The position numbers were made by a program, and so were the translations under genes. DNA of 44,151 nt from Clostridiales bacterium mt11 (GTDB lineage Bacteria > Bacillota > Clostridia > Tissierellales > Tepidimicrobiaceae), in NCBI GenBank assembly GCA_001282665.1, contig LN874947.1:170053-214203 (forward strand), written 5' to 3'. Below the pieces are notes generated by a model, which was given only the letters and a program-made list of their open reading frames with translations, did not search any database and was not told where the DNA came from. Positions within the stretch are counted from its first letter, which is position 1. Each line of letters starts with the position of its first letter. Positions 25,591 to 33,596 of this stretch are shown piece by piece.

Positions 25591-26778
25591 TTATAATATG
25601 TTCATTTCTTTTCCAACTTGCTCAAATATGTCTACAGCTCTATCTAATTGTTCTTTTGTATGAGCAGCAGTTACCATACATCTAACTCTTCCAGTTCCCC
25701 TTGGTACTGTTGGGAATACTATAGCTGATACGAATACGCCCTTATCTAATAATTTTTTACTAAATTCCATAGTCTTAGCTTCATCTCCGATTATGACTGG
25801 GGTAATTGGAGTTTCACTATGGCCAGTATTAAATCCTAATGTACCAAGCTTTTCCTTAAAGTAGTTAGCGTTATCCCATAGTCTATCAGTATATTCTGTG
25901 GATTCCATTAACATCTTAACTGCTTCCATAATAGCACCTACTGCTGCTGGTGGTAATGAAGTACTAAATAGCACTGGTCTTGCCCTATGATTTAACCATT
26001 CATACATAGTATTTGAACCAGCTACATATCCTCCTACTACTCCTATAGCCTTTGAAAGCGTTCCTATTGAGAAGTCAACTCTACCGTGTAGTCCAAAATG
26101 ATCTACTGTTCCTCTACCGCTTTCTCCTAAAACACCTGAACCATGAGCATCATCAACATAGGTCATAGCTTCGTATTTTTCAGCAAGTTCAACAATTTCA
26201 GGAAGTTTAGCAATGTCCCCATCCATACTGAATACACCATCAGTAATAATCAATACATTTCTATACTTATCTCTATTTTCCTTCAAAACTTGTTCTAAGT
26301 GGTCTATATCAGAGTGATTAAATATTTTTTTATCAGCCTTGCTAAGTCTAGTACCATCAATTATTGAGGCATGATTTAATTCATCTGATATAATTAAATC
26401 TCCTTTTTCAGTTATAGCTTGAATTGTTCCAGCATTACAGTTAAATCCTGATTGATAGATAAATACAGCTTCTTCTCTTTTAAATTCAGCAAGTAATTTT
26501 TCTAATTCTTCATGAATGGACATATTTCCAACAATTGTCCTTACAGCACCTGCTCCTGCTCCATATTTTTCAACTGCTTCTATAGCACCTTTTTTTAGTC
26601 TAGGATGGTTCGCAAAACCAAGATAGTTATTAGATGATAAATTTATAACCTTTTTACCATTTAAAATTATTTCAGCTTCATTTGCTCCACCTAATACTGG
26701 AAGTTTTCTATAAACTCCTTCTTTTTTGAGATCCTCAATTTTTTCTTTTAAATAGTTTAATTCATGAACGTTTCCCAT
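25591..26778 (-). CDS. kbl: Glycine C-acetyltransferase (2-amino-3-ketobutyrate CoA ligase)
   Basis: A 395-residue PLP enzyme of the alpha-oxoamine synthase family. It splits 2-amino-3-ketobutyrate with CoA into glycine and acetyl-CoA, the second step of threonine breakdown. The PLP lysine is in SIGTLSKAIGVVGGYV. Other family motifs are NLSSNNYLGFANHPRLKKGA, ITDGVFSMDGDIAKLPEIV and YVDDAHGSGVLG. The related enzyme BioF cannot be fully excluded, but no biotin genes are near. No tdh follows, so threonine dehydrogenase must be elsewhere. The glycine made could feed the reductase operon. It appears monocistronic. Confidence 0.82.
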   Translation of the reverse strand: MGNVHELNYLKEKIEDLKKEGVYRKLPVLGGANEAEIILNGKKVINLSSNNYLGFANHPRLKKGAIEAVEKYGAGAGAVRTIVGNMSIHEELEKLLAEFKREEAVFIYQSGFNCNAGTIQAITEKGDLIISDELNHASIIDGTRLSKADKKIFNHSDIDHLEQVLKENRDKYRNVLIITDGVFSMDGDIAKLPEIVELAEKYEAMTYVDDAHGSGVLGESGRGTVDHFGLHGRVDFSIGTLSKAIGVVGGYVAGSNTMYEWLNHRARPVLFSTSLPPAAVGAIMEAVKMLMESTEYTDRLWDNANYFKEKLGTLGFNTGHSETPITPVIIGDEAKTMEFSKKLLDKGVFVSAIVFPTVPRGTGRVRCMVTAAHTKEQLDRAVDIFEQVGKEMNIL

Positions 26779-26839
26779 GACGACTCCCTCCTATATCTTA
26801 TAGTTTATGCTTGTTTCATAGCTATAGTATAACATAAAT

Positions 26840-27970
26840 TTAATTATTGTTGGATAGCTTTGTTAAATAATATTTAATCATATTTTTCATTTCTAATTTA
26901 ACGTTTTCATCCTTCTCGTCTTTAGATGCCATTTCTATGACTTTTCTTCCATATTCAAAATCTATGTTTAAAATAGCCCAAGCCGCATATTCTCTGATCA
27001 TAGGGTTGGGATCATAAATACATGGTTCCAAGATATTTAAACTATTCACATCCTTAATATTCCCCAATGCGATAATTCCATTCCTCTTTAATATATTTTT
27101 TCCTCTCCAGCTTCCCGCCATGGAACCATATTTTTTCTTAAATTCCCTATTTGAAAGGGAAAGCAACTCTTCAATATCCATATATCCCTTTGTTATATTA
27201 GGAATAAATTCTTTATAGCTAGGTTTCTTTACGTCTTTATTCTTAGGACATACCAGCTGACAAGTATCACAGCCATATATTTTGTTTCCCATTTTAATTC
27301 TCAATTCATAAGGAATCTTATTCTTTGTCTGAGTTAAATAGGATATACATTTCCTTGGATTAAATTTATATGAACCTTCCAAAGCTCCTGTAGGACAGGA
27401 TTTAATACATATTTGACATTCCCCGCAGTCCCTTTCAAGGAAAGTAGGTTTAATCTCTAAATTTAAATTTGTTAAAATATATCCAATAAATATAAAAGAA
27501 CCATATTCATCATTGATTATAGAACAATTTTTACCATAATAACCTACGTTAGCTTTTTTAGCTAGTTCCCTATCTATTAACGGACCTGTATCTACAAAAT
27601 ATTTGTATTCAAATTCCGTTATCCTCTCAACTTCCCGTATAAGTTTTTCCATCTTATCTTTGACCACTATGTGATAATCCAATCCCCAAGTGGATTTTGA
27701 AAGTAGACCTTTATATTTAAAGTCTACTTTTTCGTCGAAAGTATTATTATATGATAAACCGATTACAATGATACTTTTACATTCTGGAAATATTAGCTTT
27801 GGTTTAATCCTTCTTTCAATATCCTTTTCTTCAAACTCGGTAGATATATTTTCTTTTTCCCTTTTAATAAGATAATCCTTCATATTTAATAATGGACTGC
27901 AATCGGTGAAACCAATAACATCTATATTCAATTCCTTTGATTTGTCGATTATATATTGTTTTAAATTCAT
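26840..27970 (-). CDS. queG: Epoxyqueuosine reductase QueG
   Basis: A 376-residue cobalamin- and iron-sulfur-dependent enzyme that reduces epoxyqueuosine to queuosine at tRNA position 34. Two 4Fe-4S motifs are visible, CGECQICIKSCPTGAL and CDTCQLVCPKNKD. The N-terminal catalytic domain has VDTGPLIDRELAKKANVGYY and GKNCSIINDEYGSFIFIGYI. A C-terminal HEAT-like stretch (NILEPCIYDPNPMIREYAA) completes it. Its need for cobalamin fits the B12 importer in this window. It is divergent from the ttcA-like gene across an 80-base symmetrical promoter region. Confidence 0.93.
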   Translation of the reverse strand: MNLKQYIIDKSKELNIDVIGFTDCSPLLNMKDYLIKREKENISTEFEEKDIERRIKPKLIFPECKSIIVIGLSYNNTFDEKVDFKYKGLLSKSTWGLDYHIVVKDKMEKLIREVERITEFEYKYFVDTGPLIDRELAKKANVGYYGKNCSIINDEYGSFIFIGYILTNLNLEIKPTFLERDCGECQICIKSCPTGALEGSYKFNPRKCISYLTQTKNKIPYELRIKMGNKIYGCDTCQLVCPKNKDVKKPSYKEFIPNITKGYMDIEELLSLSNREFKKKYGSMAGSWRGKNILKRNGIIALGNIKDVNSLNILEPCIYDPNPMIREYAAWAILNIDFEYGRKVIEMASKDEKDENVKLEMKNMIKYYLTKLSNNN

Positions 27971-27999
27971 ATTTATCCCCTTATATCATTGATGATTAT

Positions 28000-28029
28000 A
28001 TTATATCATTACTAATTGGATGATATAAT
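28000..28029. promoter_or_regulatory. Overlapping divergent promoters of queG and ttcA-like gene
   Basis: Both strands carry TTATAT-N17-TATAAT over the same 30 bases. On plus, TTATAT is 28001-28006 and TATAAT 28024-28029. On minus, TTATAT is 28028-28023 and TATAAT 28005-28000. The -10 of each promoter overlaps the -35 of the other, so polymerase can occupy only one direction at a time. Confidence 0.6.
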
Positions 28030-28050
28030 ATTAAAGATTGGAGGGATATT

Positions 28051-28770
28051 ATGAAAAAATGGTATAATAAGTTCTTTTTAAACGATGTGAGAAAAGCTGT
28101 AGAAAAATATAACCTTATTGAAAATGGAGATAACATGCTTGTTGGACTTTCTGGAGGAAAGGATAGTATCTTTTTAATATATGCACTGAAATTATTGAAA
28201 GAGAACTCATACATTGACTTCAATATGACAGGAATCCATATAGATATAGGCATAAATATAGATATGTCCAGTGTAGAATCTTACTTGAATGATATGGATA
28301 TTCCTTTTATATATGAAAATATAGATATTGCAGATAAAATATTTAATGATAAGAAAAGTCCCTGCTATCTCTGTGCCAAGATGAAAAGGGGTACTATTGC
28401 AAGGATTTCTAAAGAAAAGGGATTTAATAAAATAGCCTACGGTCATCATATGACGGATATAGTAAATACCTTTTTATTAAATATTATATATACAGGACAA
28501 TTTCACACCTTTAAACCCAACTCCTATAATGAAGAACATAATCTACATCTAATCCGACCTTTAATATATGTTAAGGAAGAGACAATAAAAAAGGTGGTAG
28601 AAGATGAACATCTTCCTTTAGGACTTGATAAACTTTGTCCTCAGGACAAGGTAAATAAAAGAAAAGAAATATCCGTATTAATAGATGAAATAAAAAAAAG
28701 ATACCCTGATTTTGAACAAAAAGCTGTAAAGGCTATTGAAAGTTCCGATGACAAAAGTTTATGGGAATAG
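28051..28770 (+). CDS. PP-loop ATPase, TtcA-like tRNA thiolation protein
   Basis: A 239-residue N-type ATP pyrophosphatase. The PP-loop is GLSGGKDSIFLIYALK. A CxxC pair follows in SPCYLCAKMKRGTI, and a third cysteine in LDKLCPQDKVNKRKEI, the arrangement that binds the iron-sulfur cluster in TtcA. The segment KIAYGHHMTDIVNTFLLNI is a TtcA/TilS family motif. E. coli TtcA makes 2-thiocytidine at tRNA position 32. This short clostridial relative may act on another base. GGAGGG precedes the ATG. It is divergent from queG, another tRNA-modification gene. Confidence 0.8.
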   Translation: MKKWYNKFFLNDVRKAVEKYNLIENGDNMLVGLSGGKDSIFLIYALKLLKENSYIDFNMTGIHIDIGINIDMSSVESYLNDMDIPFIYENIDIADKIFNDKKSPCYLCAKMKRGTIARISKEKGFNKIAYGHHMTDIVNTFLLNIIYTGQFHTFKPNSYNEEHNLHLIRPLIYVKEETIKKVVEDEHLPLGLDKLCPQDKVNKRKEISVLIDEIKKRYPDFEQKAVKAIESSDDKSLWE

Positions 28771-28793
28771 AAGCAGAGGATGCTTCTATTCCC
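28763..28793. terminator. Shared convergent palindrome at the ends of ttcA-like gene and nfo
   Basis: GGGAATAGAAGCA and its exact complement form a 13-bp stem with a 5-base loop. Each arm contains the GGGAATAG that encodes the final residues and TAG stop of one gene: ttcA-like on plus, nfo on minus. No strong T-run follows on either side, so termination strength is uncertain. Confidence 0.6.
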
Positions 28794-29613
28794 TTATCCC
28801 CTTTAACGTCTCTATTTCCTTCTTATATCCATCTAATTCATTTGGGGTTTCTAGGTAAAAAGGCAAATCCTTTAAACTTGGATGGTTTATTATATTTTTA
28901 ATAGCTTCTAAGCCAATAGTACCTTCTCCTATTTTGGCATGTCTATCTTTCCTACTATCGAACTCCATCATACTATCATTTAGATGAATGGCTTTTAATT
29001 TCTCCATTCCAATAATATCATCAAATTTTTCTAACACTCCATCTAAGTCGTTGACTATATCCAAGCCAGCTGAATAGACATGACATGTATCAAGACATAC
29101 TCCCACTAATTCATCATGATTTATTCTATCCATGATTCCTCTAATCTCCTCAAAAGTATGCCCTACCTCAGTCCCCTTACCTGACATGGTTTCAAGTAAT
29201 AATATAGTGGTTTCATTTCCTGTAATTATTTCATTTAGAGCATCTGCAATCCTTGTTACCCCATATTCAGAACCCTTTCCCACATGATTACCAGGATGAA
29301 ATGTAAAATAAGGGATAGAGATTTTGTTCATCTTTTCATAATCTTCTTTTAATATTCTTTTTCCTAAGCCATAGGTATTCTCTTTATAAGAGGCTAAATT
29401 TAATATATATGGAGCATGAGCAAGTAATGGTCCAAACTCATTATCTTTTAGTATTTTTTTCATTTCACTTACATCATGTATATCTAATTCTTTAGAAGAA
29501 GAACCTCTAGGATTTCTACTAAAAAATTGGAATACATTGGCCCCTACACTGAGAGCTAATTCTGCTGCCTTTTTATATCCTCCTGCAATGGTCAAGTGGC
29601 AACCAATATACAT
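28786..29613 (-). CDS. nfo: Endonuclease IV (AP endonuclease)
   Basis: A 275-residue TIM-barrel zinc AP endonuclease that cuts 5' of abasic sites. Family motifs are MYIGCHLTIAGGYKKAAELA, the NVFQFFSRNPRGSSSKELD region, LLLETMSGKGTEVG, VGVCLDTCHVYSAGLD and AIHLNDSMMEFDSRKDRHAK, which supply the metal ligands. I start at ATG 29613, after AAAGGGTGATATT; the frame from 29652 adds 13 unlikely residues. It is the second base-excision repair gene here, with nth. Confidence 0.93.
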   Translation of the reverse strand: MYIGCHLTIAGGYKKAAELALSVGANVFQFFSRNPRGSSSKELDIHDVSEMKKILKDNEFGPLLAHAPYILNLASYKENTYGLGKRILKEDYEKMNKISIPYFTFHPGNHVGKGSEYGVTRIADALNEIITGNETTILLLETMSGKGTEVGHTFEEIRGIMDRINHDELVGVCLDTCHVYSAGLDIVNDLDGVLEKFDDIIGMEKLKAIHLNDSMMEFDSRKDRHAKIGEGTIGLEAIKNIINHPSLKDLPFYLETPNELDGYKKEIETLKGIRE

Positions 29614-29733
29614 AATATCACCCTTTCTATTAACTATATTATATAATACCACACCTTACTATTGATTTAACTATTTTCAATCTCTTAAAATGTGATATAA
29701 TTAATTTTAACAACAGATTAAGGAGTATAAAAT

Positions 29734-30840
29734 ATGTTTAATTTAAAAAGAAAATCCTTTAAAAGATTCGACTTTACATTATTTATCACTGTTTTATTGC
29801 TGTGTATCTATGGAATAATAATGATTAGATCTGCTACCTTAAGCTTTGATACTAATCGCCATGTAAAAGTACAAGCCGTTTCCACTATATTAGGAATAAT
29901 TGCTATATTGTTCTTAGTCCTAATGGATTATCAATTCATAGGTAAATTCTATATACCTATTTATATAATATCCATTTTATTATTAGTTGCAGTACTATTC
30001 TTTGGAACCGGAGCTAATAAGTGGGGCTCTGATAGCTGGTTGAACATTGGCGGTTTTACCTTTCAACCTGCGGAAATTGCAAAGGTAGGGATTATCATAT
30101 TTTTAGCAAAATATATTGATAAAAATAAAAATGAAATTAATCAACCTATAGTGTTGTTAAAAACACTAGCCCTTGCAGGAATACCAATTTTACTTATAGC
30201 TAAACAACCCGACTTTGGTACAGCAGTTGTATTTGTATTTTTCGTTGTAGTTATGTTATTTGCAGCTGGTATAGATTGGAAGTATATAGGATATGCTTTC
30301 CTAGTAGGTATTATTAGCTTGCCCATATTGTGGTTTTCTTTAAAACCCTATCAGCGGGATAGAATTTTTAGCTTTTTAGATCCAGAAAAAGATACTGCTG
30401 GTGCAAACTATCAAGCTCTCCAATCAAGGATTGCCATAGGCTCAGGAAAAGTATTTGGCAGAGGGCTATTTCAAGGAGTACAGACACAATTCAACTATAT
30501 ACCAGAAAAGCAGACGGACTTCATATTTGCAGTTGTTGGTGAAGAATTAGGATTAATAGGTGGGCTAGTACTTGTTTTATTATACTTTATAATGCTTGCT
30601 AGGCTTATAAAAATTGCAAAAAACAGCAAAGATACATTTGGTTCTTTAATGGTCGTGGGATTTGCAGCCATGCTTTTGATTCATATATGGGAAAATATTG
30701 GTATGACCATAGGTCTTATGCCTATAACAGGTATACCCCTTCCTTTTATGAGCTATGGGGGGACTTTTCAACTTGTCAATTTAATATGCATAGGAATTGC
30801 ATTGAGTGTAGGTGTTCATAAAGAAGGACTTAATTTTTAG
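29734..30840 (+). CDS. rodA: Rod-shape-determining SEDS protein RodA-like
   Basis: A 368-residue SEDS-family peptidoglycan glycosyltransferase with about ten membrane helices. Motifs include GGFTFQPAEIAKVGIIIFLA, IAKQPDFGTAVVF, GANYQALQSRIAIGSGKVFG, YIPEKQTDFIFAVVGEELG and LPFMSYGGTFQLVN. These define the RodA/FtsW/SpoVE family; the short N-terminus and length favour RodA. It builds glycan strands with a class B PBP, which is not encoded here. It stands alone with a terminator at 30839-30866. Confidence 0.88.
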   Translation: MFNLKRKSFKRFDFTLFITVLLLCIYGIIMIRSATLSFDTNRHVKVQAVSTILGIIAILFLVLMDYQFIGKFYIPIYIISILLLVAVLFFGTGANKWGSDSWLNIGGFTFQPAEIAKVGIIIFLAKYIDKNKNEINQPIVLLKTLALAGIPILLIAKQPDFGTAVVFVFFVVVMLFAAGIDWKYIGYAFLVGIISLPILWFSLKPYQRDRIFSFLDPEKDTAGANYQALQSRIAIGSGKVFGRGLFQGVQTQFNYIPEKQTDFIFAVVGEELGLIGGLVLVLLYFIMLARLIKIAKNSKDTFGSLMVVGFAAMLLIHIWENIGMTIGLMPITGIPLPFMSYGGTFQLVNLICIGIALSVGVHKEGLNF

Positions 30841-30866
30841 CTGCATAAGATTGCAGCTATTTTTTT
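30839..30866 (+). terminator. Terminator after rodA
   Basis: AGCTGCA and TGCAGCT enclose a 6-base loop and are followed by A and seven consecutive T or more. It begins within the rodA stop codon. Confidence 0.9.
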
Positions 30867-30878
30867 CAAAATAGTACC

Positions 30879-30907
30879 TTGTATTATAAGATAGCATAGT
30901 ATATAAT
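30879..30907 (+). promoter_or_regulatory. Promoter of the padR-HAAS-DUF4097 operon
   Basis: TTGTAT (30879-30884), a 17-base spacer and a perfect TATAAT (30902-30907). PadR proteins usually repress their own promoters. The spacer to -10 area is rich in partly symmetrical TATA steps, but I cannot define an operator. Confidence 0.7.
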
Positions 30908-30933
30908 ATAGTCAAACATTATTAGAAGGGAAT

Positions 30934-31260
30934 ATGCTTATGAATATACAATTTAAAAAAGGAGTATTAGAACTATGTGTTTTATCACTACTTACAGAAC
31001 GTGATTATTACGGATATGAACTGGTGGAACATATTTCAAAATATATTAATATATCTGAAGGCACTATATATCCCCTATTAAGAAGATTTAGAAACGAAGG
31101 ATATGTAACTACCTATTTACAAGAATCACAAGAAGGTCCTCCTAGAAAATATTATAAGATTACAGAAGAGGGTAAAAAAACTTATGAAGAACTAGTAGAG
31201 GAATGGGATAACTTCACCATAGGAGTCAATAAAATTATAAGGGGTGATTTTAATGAATAG
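30934..31260 (+). CDS. PadR family transcriptional regulator
   Basis: A 108-residue one-domain winged-helix regulator (PadR subfamily 2). The fold is seen in GVLELCVLSLLTERDYYGYE, the recognition segment INISEGTIYPLLRRFRNEGY and the wing GPPRKYYKITEEGKKTYEEL. A short C-terminal dimerisation helix follows. ATG 30934 or the ATG two codons later could be used; AAGGG lies just before the first. The next gene starts eight bases before its stop, so the two are translationally coupled. It probably represses the operon until an envelope or small-molecule signal arrives. Confidence 0.92.
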   Translation: MLMNIQFKKGVLELCVLSLLTERDYYGYELVEHISKYINISEGTIYPLLRRFRNEGYVTTYLQESQEGPPRKYYKITEEGKKTYEELVEEWDNFTIGVNKIIRGDFNE

Positions 31261-31822
31261 AGATGAGTTTATTCAAACTTTAAATCAAGGTCTACATGGT
31301 ATTCCTGAATATGAAATAAATGATATTTTATATGATTATGAAGAACATTTTGAAATAGGATTATCTAAAGGTAAAACAGAAAAAGAGATAGCAAAGGAAT
31401 TAGGAGACCCTAAAAGTATTGCTAAATCTTACAGGGTTTTTTCTAAAATATCTGAAGCAGAAAATAATCCATCTCCCAAAAATCTATTTAAAGCTATTTT
31501 GGCAGCTATGGCTTTAGGCTTTTTCAATCTAGTAATTGTCCTAGGACCTTTTCTTTTAATGGTTGGTTTAATATTTGGTCTATATGTAGTCTCTGTAAGT
31601 TTCATTGTTGGAGGTATTGGCTCTTTCTTCGGCACAATTGTATCACCATTTATCCCATATACAATAAATATAGGTTTTCGCCCTATAACCTCCATCTCCA
31701 TGGGAATAGGTTTAATTGCCCTAGGATTGTTGATGTTAATTGGTAGTTTTTATTTATCTAAATTATTATATCAAGGAACCATTAGATATTTGAAGTGGAA
31801 TATTAATATTATTAAAAAATAG
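31253..31822 (+). CDS. DUF1700/HAAS-domain membrane protein
   Basis: A 189-residue protein. The N-terminal 65 residues form the helical HAAS/DUF1700 domain (MNRDEFIQTLNQGLHGIPEY, then LGDPKSIAKSYR). Three or four membrane helices follow, with a short cytoplasmic end. Proteins of this type are encoded next to PadR regulators and thought to sense or transmit envelope states. I use ATG 31253, preceded by AGGGGTGATTTTA and overlapping the padR stop; a GTG nine bases upstream sits in the ribosome site. The direct partner is likely PadR or the DUF4097 protein. Confidence 0.82.
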   Translation: MNRDEFIQTLNQGLHGIPEYEINDILYDYEEHFEIGLSKGKTEKEIAKELGDPKSIAKSYRVFSKISEAENNPSPKNLFKAILAAMALGFFNLVIVLGPFLLMVGLIFGLYVVSVSFIVGGIGSFFGTIVSPFIPYTINIGFRPITSISMGIGLIALGLLMLIGSFYLSKLLYQGTIRYLKWNINIIKK

Positions 31823-31832
31823 GAGGTAAAAA

Positions 31833-32759
31833 ATGAATATCAAAAAATTAGTTTTTATATTAATTGGTGTTGTACTGATATGCTTTGGGGTAGGATTTTT
31901 ATCTTTAAAACTATCGAAGAATAACAACTTCAATATAATTTCAGATAAAACCAACTCTAATGAAAAATATAATATAATAGATGAGAAAGATGAAGTTTCT
32001 ATAGAAGGAATTAAAGAGATAAATATTGATGCAGACATTGCAGATATTAAAATTACCTCTGAGGATAGAGAAGATGTTTCATTTCATTTTCATGGAGAGG
32101 CTTCCCCTCATATAAAAACCAGTTTTAATATAAAAAAATCTGGAAATAAGTTAATCGCCGAAACTAAAACCAAAACTCCTAAGGCTATATTTAATACCTC
32201 AACAAATACAAATTTATACTTAGATGTTGTCATTCCTTCATCTTATAATAGTAATTTAAGTATAATAACAGATCTAGGTTCTATTAATATCGATGGAATA
32301 AAGTTGAATAAATTGAATATTCAAGAGGACTTAGGTGACATAAATATTAAAAATACTGATCTAAAGGAATTAGAAGCAGACTCTTCTCTAGGAAAAATAT
32401 TCGTAGAAAATGTATCCTCTTTAAAAAACAAATTGTCTACTGACTTAGGAGCTGTTAATGTTAAGAGCATTGAGGGTCCTATAGAAGCTGAAACCAATTT
32501 AGGAAATATAGAATTAGAATATGATAATATCAATTGGGATATAGATGCTAAATCTGATTCAGGCAATATAAAAATACTTCTCCCTAAAAACTCTAATTTT
32601 ACCATCGATGCAAGTACCGACTTGGGAAATATAAAAAATAGTTTTCCATTAGATACTAGTGAAAATTCAGGGTCAAAACTTAAAGGCAAAGTTGGTGATG
32701 GAAAAAACATGATAACTCTTTCAGTGAATTTAGGAAATATAGATATTAACTCAAAATAG
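31833..32759 (+). CDS. DUF4097 beta-solenoid surface protein
   Basis: A 308-residue protein with one N-terminal membrane anchor (LVFILIGVVLICFGVGFLSL). A short Asn/Lys linker precedes a DUF4097/adhesin-like beta-helix. The solenoid is visible as recurring D-x-G-x-I or N-L-G-N-I turns: DLGSINIDGI, DLGDINIKNT, SLGKIFVENV, DLGAVNVKSI, NLGNIELEYD, DLGNIKNSF and NLGNIDI. It is exposed outside the membrane. AGGAGG precedes the ATG, 10 bases after the HAAS gene. A weak CAGGGG/CCCCTG hairpin without T-run follows at 32765-32781. Confidence 0.82.
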   Translation: MNIKKLVFILIGVVLICFGVGFLSLKLSKNNNFNIISDKTNSNEKYNIIDEKDEVSIEGIKEINIDADIADIKITSEDREDVSFHFHGEASPHIKTSFNIKKSGNKLIAETKTKTPKAIFNTSTNTNLYLDVVIPSSYNSNLSIITDLGSINIDGIKLNKLNIQEDLGDINIKNTDLKELEADSSLGKIFVENVSSLKNKLSTDLGAVNVKSIEGPIEAETNLGNIELEYDNINWDIDAKSDSGNIKILLPKNSNFTIDASTDLGNIKNSFPLDTSENSGSKLKGKVGDGKNMITLSVNLGNIDINSK

Positions 32760-32902
32760 TGTGACAGGGGAAAATCCCCTGCCATGCTAACAATATCAAA
32801 AAATACTTTTATATAATTAATAATAATTTTAGATAGCAATTAGGAAGCATACACCTAATTCAAACATGAGTTCTATACCAGTAAGAAAATAGGAGGTGAA
32901 AA

Positions 32903-33518
32903 ATGAATATCAAAAAATTAATTTCCATATTAATTGGCGTTGTATTGATTTTCTTTGGGGTAGGATTTTTATCTTTAAATTATTATGGCTTTAAACTTAA
33001 TAATAGTAATGGTGTAAACATATATTGAAACTTCTTCGGGAAACCAAATAATCGAAGATGTTAAATCAAAAAAGAGTAAATTTATAGCAACTTCTGGAGA
33101 CATAAAAATTTCTAATCTTAATTCAGAAGATCTCTATATTGAAACCTCTTCAGGAAATCAAATTATCAAAGATGTTAAATCGAAAAAGAGTGACTTTACA
33201 GCTACTTCTGGAAATATAAATATATATAATTTTTCTAATGATGCTAATGTAAATACTAGTTCAGGGAATATCGAGTTATATTATGAGAATTTTAACAACA
33301 GCATCAGCGCTAATGCCACCTCAGGGAATATAGAAATAAAATTGCCTAATGATTCTAAATTCAATTTAAATGCTAAAACTTCCTCAGGAGATATAGAATC
33401 CAACTTCCAAATAACCACAACGGGTAAACAAAAAAATAGTCTCTCTGGAAAAGTGGGCACAAATACGAATACTGTAGATATTAAAACTAGTTCAGGGAAT
33501 ATAGGAATCAGACATTAA
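32903..33518 (+). pseudogene. Decayed tandem copy of the DUF4097 gene
   Basis: The ribosome site and first 90 bases (MNIKKLISILIGVVLIFFG) closely match the intact DUF4097 gene upstream, at the DNA level too. That frame ends at TGA 33026 after 41 codons. A second frame, shifted by one base and without its own start, runs from 33018 to TAA 33516-33518. It encodes 165 residues of the same solenoid type with repeated T-S-S-G-N-I turns. The middle part of the parent is missing. The simplest reading is duplication, internal deletion and frameshift. A 41-residue membrane peptide could still be made. Confidence 0.8.
33024..33251 (+). repeat. 114-bp tandem repeat inside the DUF4097 pseudogene
   Basis: Two successive units begin at 33024 and 33138, exactly 114 bases (38 codons) apart. 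Both encode IETSSGNQII-x-DVKSKKS-x-F-x-ATSG. The DNA is about 85% alike by eye, so the duplication is fairly recent. Each unit probably equals two solenoid coils. Confidence 0.85.
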
Positions 33519-33571
33519 GAATATACAAATAATGTATAATGATAAGATTTAAAGGTACTATTGCATTAAAC

Positions 33572-33596
33572 GGGAGACCAAAGGTCTCCCTATTAT
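33572..33596. terminator. Convergent terminator-like hairpin before nudC end
   Basis: GGGAGACC, a 3-base loop and GGTCTCCC, followed on plus by a T-rich stretch (TATTATTTAT). It lies between the DUF4097 relic and the 3' end of nudC and may serve both directions. Confidence 0.55.

Noticed and set aside
32765..32781. Terminator after the intact DUF4097 gene
   Set aside because: The CAGGGG/CCCCTG stem is short and no T-run follows, so I mention it only within the gene entry.
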